A stretch of DNA of 6,474 nt, from the NCBI GenBank assembly GCA_030831885.1, contig JAURKF010000206.1, forward strand, positions 1 to 6,474, written 5' to 3'. The position numbers and the translations under genes are program-made. Of the stretch, positions 1 through 6,474 are shown in pieces; the first letter of the stretch is position 1; each line of letters begins with the position of its first letter. The notes under the pieces were generated by a model. That model searched no databases and was not told the DNA's origin. It saw only the letters and a program-made list of their open reading frames with translations. Origin of the DNA: Flavobacteriales bacterium. Lineage in GTDB: Bacteria > Bacteroidota > Bacteroidia > Flavobacteriales > UA16.

Positions 1-1121
1 TGGTATCGGGTGGCTTTGCCTTCTTTACCGCATTTGGTCCAAAAGCGTATGCGATGGATCAACAAGAGGCAGCCGGCATCGGGTTCCTCATCGGCACCGT
101 GCTTTTCGGTATTGCCTGGGGACTCATCATCTTCAACCTAGATCGCTTCATCGTGTCGAGCACGGGTAAAGGCGATGGCACCGATACCGTCACCTGGCGT
201 GAAGTGGCGCAGGCAGCACCTCGTATTATCATTGCGCTCATCCTAGGCTTCGCGATTTCCGCTCCACTCGAGATCCGCATCCTAAAATCGGAAATCGACA
301 ACGAACTCGACAAGTTCCAAAAGACCTACACGCAAGAAAGAAACATGCAATCCGATTCGCTTTTCGCACAACGCAAGGCGATTCTCGAAAAAGACAAAGC
401 CGAACTCGAAGGCAAACTAGCAGGCTATGAAGCTGAGCTTAAAGTGTACGACGACAAAATCGATGAGCTCGTTGAAAACAAGCGCTTGGAAATGCAGGAT
501 AAGCGTGCCTACGGCGAAGGTCCCGTCGCAAAAGCACTGCAGAAAAACATCGACGACAAGACTGCTGAGAAAAACAAGTTCATTGAATTGAAATCGGGCG
601 ATGTGACCGCATGGAAAGCATCATTAGATAAAACCGCCGGTGACATCCGTTCACTAGACGACGAGCTGCGCGCAGAATACAAAAAGAACGAAGAAAGTGC
701 TCACACCTATAGCGGACTGTTGAAGCGCATCCAGATCAGTCACGAAGTGGGCGGAGTCATTCCATGGATCATCTTCCTCGTCATTCTCTGCATCGAAATG
801 GGTCCCATCTTTTTCAAGATGATGCTCACCAAAGGTCCGTATGATTACATGGTCGAAAATCAGAACTACTTGCTGAATGTAGAGAACGGCGTGCTGAAGG
901 AAGACCACATCTACCAAGGCACCGATGGCATCATACACATGGAAAAATACCGCTATCTCGAAGTGGAAAAAGCCAAGAAAGACAAAGAGGCCAAACTCGA
1001 AGCCCTGGGTCGCATCAATCAGCACATCATTGGTTCGTGGGAACAAATCAAGATGAAGCAGGTGAGCGATAATCCACAAGCGCACTACAACGAAGACCAA
1101 CCCCAAACCGGTAAGTCCTGA
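1..1121 (+). CDS. DUF4407 family membrane/coiled-coil protein, 5' end cut off by the window edge
   Basis: The reading frame is open from base 3, and 17 codons precede the first in-frame ATG at 54. Those codons encode SGGFAFFTAFG, which resembles the end of the first membrane helix of DUF4407 proteins, so the ATG at 54 is an internal Met and the true start lies upstream. Numbering from that Met: a membrane helix at about 8-28 runs into the family hallmark NLDRFIV (28-34). A helix at 57-72 ends in SAPLE. A long charged coiled-coil region spans about 77-225, and a last helix at about 235-257 carries IEMGPIFFK. A charged cytoplasmic-type tail follows to residue 355. The family is of unknown biochemical function. 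Charged residues sit in or beside the membrane helices (D30, R31, E73, E248, K255), which could suit a channel- or transporter-like role, but that is inference. The stop overlaps the next start by one base (TGATG), so the two genes are probably coupled. Family assignment is confident; function is not. Confidence 0.88.
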   Translation, partial: VSGGFAFFTAFGPKAYAMDQQEAAGIGFLIGTVLFGIAWGLIIFNLDRFIVSSTGKGDGTDTVTWREVAQAAPRIIIALILGFAISAPLEIRILKSEIDNELDKFQKTYTQERNMQSDSLFAQRKAILEKDKAELEGKLAGYEAELKVYDDKIDELVENKRLEMQDKRAYGEGPVAKALQKNIDDKTAEKNKFIELKSGDVTAWKASLDKTAGDIRSLDDELRAEYKKNEESAHTYSGLLKRIQISHEVGGVIPWIIFLVILCIEMGPIFFKMMLTKGPYDYMVENQNYLLNVENGVLKEDHIYQGTDGIIHMEKYRYLEVEKAKKDKEAKLEALGRINQHIIGSWEQIKMKQVSDNPQAHYNEDQPQTGKS

Positions 1122-2020
1122 TGCTCGTTGTGCTCGGATTGAATAGCGACATCTGGTCTCGCCTCGCCACACGCGAGCGACAACTCTATCGCACGGCCTC
1201 CGGATTTTTCCTGGGCTGCTGCGTTATTTGTCTGCTGGCAGGCGTGCGCTTTATGACACAGCTATCCGACTCATACGCTATTGGAATTCCGGGCGGCTTA
1301 TTGGTGGGTGCCATTCTAGCGATGGTGACGCGCGTTGCACTCATCACACTGGTGTCGAAGCCTCTTTTCCCCGAAATTGCCGTAGCATCCATCGATCCTT
1401 CAACGTTGCCCGTAGTGCCGATGCAAACCTGGCGCACACGATTACAACGCCTACCCGACTTCTCAATTGTTTTTCGTTTTTTGATTTTGTCGCTGCTCGC
1501 ACTCACTGTTGCCTTTCCTCTGTGTTCGTTGATTGCTTATTCAGAATCGGAGCGTATTTCGGAAAAAAGAAGAGTCGAAGTCTATGCAGAATTTCAAGCC
1601 AACCATCCCGATATGACGGCGCAGCAACAGCGCATCTTGCGCGAAAATCTGCAATGCGAGCACTTCCCTATTCACGTATATCGCACACTGGCCGGACAGG
1701 GCGGAGGACTTCTGATAGCCTTTTGGATTTGGGCGTGCTGGTTAGTTCCTTTCTTTTTGCTGCTTTATCTGCGCACCGCATCAGAGTTTCAGTATGCCAC
1801 GCTCAACCGAGATCAATTGGTAAAACAAATAGCAACCGATTACGCGGAGATGCTCGAGCAATCGGCGCGCATGCAACGCACCAAATTTGGATTGCACGAT
1901 GCCATTCAACCCAACGGAGCTTGGGACGATGCGCCGTTCAATACACGCAAGAAACAACCTGCCGACTCGTATGCCTTCATCGATCAAGCATCGTTTAACG
2001 AATACCTCAAAACACTGTAA
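1121..2020 (+). CDS. Four-pass membrane protein, divergent short DUF4407-like paralogue
   Basis: This 299-residue protein has hydrophobic helices at about 27-44, 56-78, 115-139 and 196-217, the same four-helix order as its upstream neighbour. The third helix ends in AFPL, where the neighbour has SAPL. The fourth carries a proline (P210) placed like P251 of the neighbour. The region between helices 3 and 4 is only about 55 residues (charged, SESERISEKRR then QQQRILREN), against about 160 in the neighbour, so most of the coiled coil is missing. The in-membrane charged positions of DUF4407 appear replaced: C135 for E73, W207 for E248 and L214 for K255. The soluble tail from about 218 is hydrophilic. 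The start ATG overlaps the previous stop by one base, which supports this start and suggests co-production in stoichiometric amounts. I infer a divergent partner subunit of the DUF4407 protein. An unrelated four-helix protein remains possible because primary-sequence similarity is weak. It is certainly coding: a full-length frame with operon spacing on both sides. Confidence 0.75.
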   Translation: MLVVLGLNSDIWSRLATRERQLYRTASGFFLGCCVICLLAGVRFMTQLSDSYAIGIPGGLLVGAILAMVTRVALITLVSKPLFPEIAVASIDPSTLPVVPMQTWRTRLQRLPDFSIVFRFLILSLLALTVAFPLCSLIAYSESERISEKRRVEVYAEFQANHPDMTAQQQRILRENLQCEHFPIHVYRTLAGQGGGLLIAFWIWACWLVPFFLLLYLRTASEFQYATLNRDQLVKQIATDYAEMLEQSARMQRTKFGLHDAIQPNGAWDDAPFNTRKKQPADSYAFIDQASFNEYLKTL

Positions 2021-2028
2021 GCGGCGAG

Positions 2029-3225
2029 ATGGCAGAAATCGTCAAATATTATACAGGCACGTTGCATGCGCAATTTCAAACGGGCAAAGTCACGCCCGTG
2101 TATGCGCACATGCAGACATCCGGTATTCAATTGCACGGTCGCTTTCAGCTCGAACAGCCGCTAGAAATTTCAGCAGCAGAATTTGAGGCACACACCCTCA
2201 CGCCTCCTCAGCCCTACCTGCAACAACAGATGCATGCGCCTGTGGAGTTATTGCATGTAGGCCAACCTGCCAAGGCCGCAATAATGAAGGAAGCCACCTT
2301 GCTGTGGTCAAGGGATGAAATGAAAGACGGCATGCCGTGGACGTTCCTGGCTTTGAAAAACAACCGCCGGCACGGACGTATGAAAGCCCGCGCCTATTGC
2401 AAGGTGGTAGAGCATATACCGGATCCGATCAAACCAATCGTCACGGCAGTAAACACGGATGTGACGACCACACCTAGTGTGCCTCCTGTTGCACCCAGCA
2501 CAACATCAACTGCACAACCCAATATCTCCGGAAGTGCATCAGCTCCTCCGATAGTAGCTGCCCCTCCCACACGATCGCTCTCGGGTTGTTCGCCTATGTC
2601 ATTGCTCAATATGCCGGGCCGACGTGGTGGATGTCGCAACATGGGTTGTGGCATGCTCGCACTTATTCCGTTGCTCTTTGTTTTATTGGGTCTGTTAAGA
2701 CAATGCCAAGGAGGGGATTCACAGGGCGGTTCATCGACTATTATACACGACACCGTGTATGTGGATCGTGTTAAAGAACGCGTCGATACGCTCACACTGT
2801 TTAAGACCGACACCATTCAAATGGTGGATTCCACCAAGCAGACCGTGTTCAAGCCCGTGGTGCTGCCCAATGTGCAATTCTATACTAACAGCGCGAACCT
2901 CATTCCGACGTCATTGAGCGATATCCAGCAATTGGCTCAGCACCTCATTGACACGCCGGGACTAGATGCGATTGTGATTGGACACACCGATAACGTGGGC
3001 GATGCTATTTCCAATAAAAAACTTTCCCAGCGCAGAGCCGAGACGGTGCGCAACGTGATCATCTCGATGGGTGTTGAACCCGAACGACTCACCGCCATTG
3101 GCAAGGGCGACACTGAGCCTAAAGCAGACAACAGCACAGAGGAAGGACGCTTGATGAACAGACGTGTGGAAGTGCAATTGGTTCAGCACTCCGTTACAGA
3201 AACCAAAACCACCGTGAAACCGTGA
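2029..3225 (+). CDS. Membrane-anchored OmpA-like peptidoglycan-binding protein with a novel N-terminal domain
   Basis: This 398-residue protein has four parts. Residues 1-130 form a soluble, probably beta-rich domain I do not recognise. Residues 131-185 are a Pro/Thr/Ser/Ala linker. A Cys/Gly-rich stretch (SGC at 185-187, GGC at 200-202, MGC at 205-207) leads into one membrane helix at about 208-224. After a spacer, residues 278-385 form an OmpA C-terminal domain. This domain shows GHTDN (318-322), LSQRRAETV (332-340) and NRRVEV. D321 and R336 are 15 residues apart, the spacing of the diaminopimelate-binding Asp and Arg in OmpA proteins, so peptidoglycan binding is likely intact. There is no N-terminal signal peptide. 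With a single internal helix, the N-terminal domain should be cytoplasmic and the OmpA domain periplasmic, an MotB-like topology linking the cytoplasm to the cell wall. The gene starts 8 bases after the previous stop, and its stop overlaps the next gene's GTG start. Classic outer-membrane OmpA porin function is excluded because there is no beta barrel. Confidence 0.87.
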   Translation: MAEIVKYYTGTLHAQFQTGKVTPVYAHMQTSGIQLHGRFQLEQPLEISAAEFEAHTLTPPQPYLQQQMHAPVELLHVGQPAKAAIMKEATLLWSRDEMKDGMPWTFLALKNNRRHGRMKARAYCKVVEHIPDPIKPIVTAVNTDVTTTPSVPPVAPSTTSTAQPNISGSASAPPIVAAPPTRSLSGCSPMSLLNMPGRRGGCRNMGCGMLALIPLLFVLLGLLRQCQGGDSQGGSSTIIHDTVYVDRVKERVDTLTLFKTDTIQMVDSTKQTVFKPVVLPNVQFYTNSANLIPTSLSDIQQLAQHLIDTPGLDAIVIGHTDNVGDAISNKKLSQRRAETVRNVIISMGVEPERLTAIGKGDTEPKADNSTEEGRLMNRRVEVQLVQHSVTETKTTVKP

Positions 3226-4991
3226 GACCAGCAGGCAACTTCCTCCATTTCGAAGGCACCTTCCGCGGCATCTATCGCGGAGGCAAAGTGGCTGCTTCTG
3301 CAGGCTCACATACATTTAAAGCAATCGACTGGTTGTGGATCGAAGTAACACCCGTTACCAAGTTGGAGCATCGACTCGTAGATGAAGAGCGCGTGAGCAA
3401 TTTCTTCTTCGCCTCCGAATTGCCCAAGCCACGCGGTTGGCGCTTGCCCGGACAGCGAAGCACCCAGGTAATACTGGAAGGTCCAGAGCGTAAAGCCTTT
3501 GCAGGCACGATTTACGATGCCGTGATGTGGGTGAACACACCCGACCAAGATCAACCCGAGATTGTCATCAAGGAAAGCAGTGGTAAACCCATTGCGCAGG
3601 ATGCCTTCGAAATAAGCGGCACCATTCGCTTTTCGATTCCCGAACCGCTCAAAGCTACAGCACCGGTGTTGGCGGCACCGACTGTACTTACGCCGGACAC
3701 TACTGCAACAACTACTGCCTCACCATTCACATTCAACGATAGCGGAACAACAGCAGCGCAGCCAAGCTTTACGCCACCGCCGCCTCCCACCCTTCAAACG
3801 GGAACCGGCAAAAAAGCATCAGGTTGCGCAGGCAATATAGGAGGTGTTTTACTCGCACTTCTGCTGATGAAATGGATGCCGGTTGTAGGTATTATCGCAT
3901 TATTGGGTATCATACTGAATGCCATCCAACTCCCGAAAAATGCACCGAGCACGGTCACCGGCAATGAGAAAATGGGATGCCTGAGCATTGTGCTCGTGCT
4001 GGTAGCTTTCGGCACATGCGCTCACGCTTTTTTACATGCACCGCGCATCACATTTTATGCACTGTTATTTATCACACTCATCTTCCTCACTTCGCGTGTC
4101 AACACGCGCGCTGTTTGGAAGGTACTTTTCGGGATAATTACCTTACTTACGCTGATTGGATACTGGTCAGTAAACACACACTTCGATTGGCGCCGATTTC
4201 TGAACCCACCCAAAACAGAAGGCCGCGTACGTAGCGAACCACCCGTACCTATTGAAGTTACCGACCGCAATGGAAAGAAGCAAGCCGACAGCTTGTACCG
4301 ACACACCGCCACATGGGACGACTTCATGAACCGCAGTTATGAAGAAACCTACAGCACGACCCTTGGTCAGTTCACGCAGTCGAACCGCATGCATCAGTCG
4401 TTGGCAGGTGTTGACCCGCGTGGCGATGTGCAAACCTATTGGACCAGTATCTACAAGGCACTCGTGACCAACGATGCGGCAAAGCTCGATAGCCTTGCAC
4501 ACTACTTCGCCGATCAGCGAGATAGTCTATCGCTCAATCCAACGGAAACAGCAGAAGCCGTGGTGACCTTCATACAAGAAATCCCCTACTATTTGGTGCA
4601 TGATGGCACTTGTGAAGAAGCATCGAATGCAGGCAACGACTTCATGACCGAGTACCATGCCGAGGGCAAGCCGTGCCTGGCAAATATGGCGGCCGGAATA
4701 CAAGGCCCCTACGAATTCATTCATAATCTAAAAGGCGACTGCGACACACGCTCCGTATTGTGCTACACCATTCTCAGCAAGCTGGGCATACCCTGTTCGG
4801 TGTGGGTGAGCGAAGTGTATGGGCATTCGATTATAGGCATCGGCACACCGACATCGGGCAACAACTACAAGACCATTGGCGGACAGCGCCACTTTGCCAC
4901 GGAGCTTACCGCAAAAGGATTTCGGGTTGGGATGATCAGTCCCGACCACACCGATATGGACAATTGGATTATCACATTAAAAACCTCATAA
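3222..4991 (+). CDS. Multipass membrane protein with C-terminal transglutaminase-like (Cys-His-Glu) domain
   Basis: This 589-residue protein uses a GTG start inside a GTGA overlap with the preceding stop. The next possible Met is about 100 residues in and would remove a plausible domain, so GTG is preferred. Residues 1-142 form a soluble, beta-type domain (EGTFRGIYRGGKV near the start, ISGTIRFSIPE at its end). Residues 143-195 are a Pro/Thr/Ala linker with a run of five prolines. Hydrophobic helices follow at about 204-236 (one or two passes), 253-270, 276-290 and 296-314. The region from about 340 is soluble. It contains FIQEIPYY (450-457), then GDCDTRS (505-511), GHSIIGI (534-540) and TELTAKGF (560-567). 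These fit the transglutaminase/papain-like fold with C507, H535 and E561 as the catalytic triad. Such domains can act as peptidases, cross-linkers or amidases, and the substrate here is unknown. The domain could lie on either side of the membrane because the number of passes is uncertain. Fold assignment is good; the triad's third residue is tentative. Confidence 0.85.
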   Translation: MRPAGNFLHFEGTFRGIYRGGKVAASAGSHTFKAIDWLWIEVTPVTKLEHRLVDEERVSNFFFASELPKPRGWRLPGQRSTQVILEGPERKAFAGTIYDAVMWVNTPDQDQPEIVIKESSGKPIAQDAFEISGTIRFSIPEPLKATAPVLAAPTVLTPDTTATTTASPFTFNDSGTTAAQPSFTPPPPPTLQTGTGKKASGCAGNIGGVLLALLLMKWMPVVGIIALLGIILNAIQLPKNAPSTVTGNEKMGCLSIVLVLVAFGTCAHAFLHAPRITFYALLFITLIFLTSRVNTRAVWKVLFGIITLLTLIGYWSVNTHFDWRRFLNPPKTEGRVRSEPPVPIEVTDRNGKKQADSLYRHTATWDDFMNRSYEETYSTTLGQFTQSNRMHQSLAGVDPRGDVQTYWTSIYKALVTNDAAKLDSLAHYFADQRDSLSLNPTETAEAVVTFIQEIPYYLVHDGTCEEASNAGNDFMTEYHAEGKPCLANMAAGIQGPYEFIHNLKGDCDTRSVLCYTILSKLGIPCSVWVSEVYGHSIIGIGTPTSGNNYKTIGGQRHFATELTAKGFRVGMISPDHTDMDNWIITLKTS

Positions 4992-4992
4992 C

Positions 4993-5496
4993 ATGGAACT
5001 ATTCATTTTTGTACAAGCAGCCATAGCCTTTGCCATAGGCATTTCGTCGCTTTACGCCGTTTATTATATTCTGAATCGCTACCTCTCGCGCAACATGGGC
5101 ATCACCGAGGCCAACACTTCATTTGCGACATTGCAAGTAGGCGTGTTGCTTTCCACCGCCATCATGATATCGTCGGTTGTGGGCCCGGGACTCAACGCCA
5201 TTCGTTTTGTGAATCAGAACGATTTCAGCTACATGAACATCCTCTATAGCTTGGGCTATGTATCGCTGTTCGTGTTCATCGGTGTGTTGTTCACCCTGCT
5301 GGTCATCGCCGGCGGCGTATTCACCTTCTTCCAGCTCACGCATGTGAACGAATGGGAAGAGATCAAGCGCAACAACCTTGCAACAGCACTCATTTCAGCA
5401 GCCCTTATCCTCGGCTTGGCCATCATCATGAAAGACCACGTGGCAGGTATTTGCGAGGCGCTGATTCCTTATCCGGAAGTGGTGGGGGTGAGGTAA
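4993..5496 (+). CDS. DUF350 family four-helix inner-membrane protein
   Basis: This 167-residue protein is almost entirely hydrophobic, with helices at about 6-28, 44-64, 84-113 and 128-152. It shows the internal duplication typical of DUF350. ITEANTSFATLQVGVLLS (37-54) and EEIKRNNLATALISAALIL (122-140) occupy equivalent places: an acidic/polar loop, an Asn at the helix entry, then a small-residue-rich helix. The second copy, with its E-E-I-K-R-N-N-L-A motif, is the better match. DUF350 proteins, for example E. coli YjfL, are integral membrane proteins of unknown biochemical role. YjfL is encoded beside a PspA-type protein, so a membrane-stress context is known for the family. Here the gene begins one base after the transglutaminase-like gene's stop and is the last of the operon, followed by a convergent gene. 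A membrane-integrity or transport role is inference. The ATG at 4993 is the natural start, placing the first helix at the N terminus. Confidence 0.85.
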   Translation: MELFIFVQAAIAFAIGISSLYAVYYILNRYLSRNMGITEANTSFATLQVGVLLSTAIMISSVVGPGLNAIRFVNQNDFSYMNILYSLGYVSLFVFIGVLFTLLVIAGGVFTFFQLTHVNEWEEIKRNNLATALISAALILGLAIIMKDHVAGICEALIPYPEVVGVR

Positions 5497-5595
5497 GTGG
5501 CGCATGTAACCGCAACAAGACATCTGTTTAATCATACTTGGTGAAGTCCCTCCCCATCATTGCAAAGCAAGATTGAAACTCGAACTCCAAAATAA

Positions 5596-5625
5596 CCACC
5601 TCAAAATGTTCTATTTGAGGATTGG
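5596..5625. terminator. Possible bidirectional hairpin between convergent genes
   Basis: CCTCAAA (5599-5605) and TTTGAGG (5614-5620) are perfect inverted repeats around an 8-base loop. CCA (5596-5598) can also pair with TGG (5623-5625) across a 2-base bulge. The hairpin lies about 100 bases after the DUF350 stop and about 17 bases after the lipoprotein gene's stop on the minus strand, a sensible place to end both transcripts. There is no good T-run on the plus strand, and only a weak T-rich stretch (TTATTTT) on the minus strand. The 145-base gap 5497-5641 shows nothing else recognisable. The stem is short and AT-rich in its inner part, so the call is tentative. Confidence 0.35.
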
Positions 5626-5641
5626 TAAAGTAAACTATTAA

Positions 5642-6382
5642 CTACACTCCGTCATATCCACCTGAATAAACCAATTTCCACTGATTATTTAGCTTAGAAA
5701 AGATCTGAAAAAAGATCCCCTCATAATCAGAGCACTCATAAATATATTCCAAGTATCCATCTCCATCTATGTCAACCTTGTCTATCAATTTGTCCTCACA
5801 TTGACCGCCACAATCAAATCGCAACTCCAACTTAGGACGATCGTTGGAACCTAAATCATAAAATGAATTAGTTCCCATTTTCTCATTATCGGTGTATATA
5901 AAACCCATTGGAACCTTGGGAATTATCGGACATGGCCGCGTCCAATCTGACATTCCGTAATCCACAAGACGATTAACCGCAAGCTCACCGTCCTTCTTAC
6001 CTCCACTCACTCCAAAAACAGGCTCATCCTTACGAATAGAATACTTGAATAGCCTTCTCATTTCCTCACACGCCTGTACTTCCTCATTTTCGTCTGACAT
6101 TTGATTACACATTGGAGGATTAATGAATTTACCATCACTATAAATTACAATGGGGATTAAAATTGACCTTCCTGCTAAATCTACAGCAAGATCCTCATCA
6201 AAATAACAATCATCCGTATTACGACTTATATACACTATTGAATTACCCAATTCGATAGTTTTCGAAGGCGCCATTTCTTGAATTGGTGAAGACGCGGGTT
6301 TTGAATCACAAGAAGTAAGTGTACCTAGTACACAAAAAAGCAAAGTAATTGCTGTAGTTATTAATAAAATTCCTTTTTTCAT
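5642..6382 (-). CDS. Cysteine-rich putative lipoprotein with DxDGDG calcium-loop-like motif, function unknown
   Basis: This 246-residue protein starts with MKKGILLITT, a hydrophobic stretch to about residue 20, and the lipobox LTSC with the lipidated Cys at 25. It should therefore be cut by signal peptidase II and anchored to a membrane outside the cytoplasm. No clear Bacteroidota surface-export signal of acidic residues follows the Cys, so a periplasm-facing position is the simpler guess. Seven further cysteines (59, 92, 105, 151, 191, 195, 217) could form disulfides. Near the C terminus, DIDGDGYLE (204-212) matches the Asp-x-Asp-x-Asp-Gly calcium loop of EF-hand, dockerin and FG-GAP-type repeats, followed by YIYECSDYEG and a Trp-containing strand (W235). 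I do not recognise the family. The gene is visibly AT-richer than the operon: by hand count, 6121-6180 has 17 G/C of 60, against 28 of 60 in 361-420. It faces the operon convergently, so the two are probably not functionally linked. The ATG is supported by the well-formed signal peptide directly after it; no Shine-Dalgarno sequence is visible. Confidence 0.8.
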   Translation of the reverse strand: MKKGILLITTAITLLFCVLGTLTSCDSKPASSPIQEMAPSKTIELGNSIVYISRNTDDCYFDEDLAVDLAGRSILIPIVIYSDGKFINPPMCNQMSDENEEVQACEEMRRLFKYSIRKDEPVFGVSGGKKDGELAVNRLVDYGMSDWTRPCPIIPKVPMGFIYTDNEKMGTNSFYDLGSNDRPKLELRFDCGGQCEDKLIDKVDIDGDGYLEYIYECSDYEGIFFQIFSKLNNQWKLVYSGGYDGV

Positions 6383-6474
6383 TCCATTAAATTTATTCGG
6401 ATTAACGTGTTAAATCGCATTTGCTCGTAAATACCTTACAATGATAGTTCGGAACGTTGTTTCATCAAACGAAA
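6383..6474. other. Upstream region of the lipoprotein gene, no feature resolved
   Basis: These 92 bases run from the lipoprotein start to the right edge of the window. Read on the minus strand the stretch is AT-rich and should contain that gene's promoter unless the gene is co-transcribed from beyond the edge. I could not place a Bacteroidota-type -33/-7 pair with acceptable spacing. The closest -7-like strings (TATTTACG, TAAATTTA on the minus strand) are imperfect or too close to the start codon. Confidence 0.4.

Noticed and set aside
654..1172. Minus-strand frame of 172 codons opposite the DUF4407 gene
   Set aside because: It is antisense to a confidently assigned coiled-coil/membrane region. 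Its Phe/Val-rich content mirrors the charged codons on the other strand, and no recognisable domain appears.
1228..1998. Long plus-strand frame of 256 codons within the divergent DUF4407-like gene
   Set aside because: It lies wholly inside a better-supported gene in another frame. Its translation is rich in Arg/Ser/His/Cys without coherent helices, typical of a shadow frame.
2581..2592. LSGC in the OmpA-domain protein as a lipobox
   Set aside because: It matches the lipobox pattern but sits at residue 184 after a Pro/Thr linker, with no preceding hydrophobic signal helix, so lipid attachment by the standard route is not credible.
6383..6450. Bacteroidota-type promoter for the lipoprotein gene
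   Set aside because: The -7-like strings are imperfect, and no TTG-type -33 element lies at the right distance. The best string abuts the start codon.
6436..6474. Possible 3' tail of another minus-strand gene (12 codons then TAA)
   Set aside because: Twelve open codons at the window edge are expected by chance and carry no recognisable motif.

Overview
The window reads as chromosomal DNA from a member of the Bacteroidota, at moderate confidence. The evidence is the mid-GC content of the main block, the lack of clear Shine-Dalgarno sequences before the starts, the gene families present (DUF4407, a membrane-anchored OmpA-like protein, a transglutaminase-like membrane protein, DUF350), and a LTSC-lipobox lipoprotein. 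No species can be named from the sequence alone.

Positions 1-5496 hold a tightly packed block of five plus-strand genes. They are: a DUF4407 membrane/coiled-coil protein cut by the left edge; a shorter, divergent DUF4407-like four-pass membrane protein; a protein with a soluble N-terminal domain, a Pro/Thr linker, one membrane helix and an OmpA-like peptidoglycan-binding domain; a multipass membrane protein with a C-terminal transglutaminase-like Cys/His/Glu domain; and a DUF350 four-helix membrane protein. The junctions are a 1-base overlap (TGATG), an 8-base gap, a 4-base overlap (GTGA) and a 1-base gap, so the genes are very probably one transcription unit with translational coupling. All five products are predicted membrane proteins. 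One has a peptidoglycan anchor and one a cysteine-protease/transglutaminase fold. I infer an envelope-associated membrane complex, perhaps for stress sensing or membrane/ion homeostasis. No substrate can be read from the sequence. The third and fourth proteins share a layout (N-terminal beta-type domain, Pro/Thr linker, SGC and MGC motifs, membrane helix, different C-terminal effector). This suggests they are two members of one modular family within the operon.

Positions 5497-5641 are a 145-base convergent intergenic stretch with a possible bidirectional hairpin. Positions 5642-6382 hold a minus-strand, visibly AT-richer gene for a cysteine-rich lipoprotein with a DxDGDG calcium-loop-like motif. 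It appears unrelated to the operon. Positions 6383-6474 are the lipoprotein's upstream region, with no convincing promoter or further gene. I saw no tRNA, rRNA, CRISPR array, insertion sequence or long repeat.
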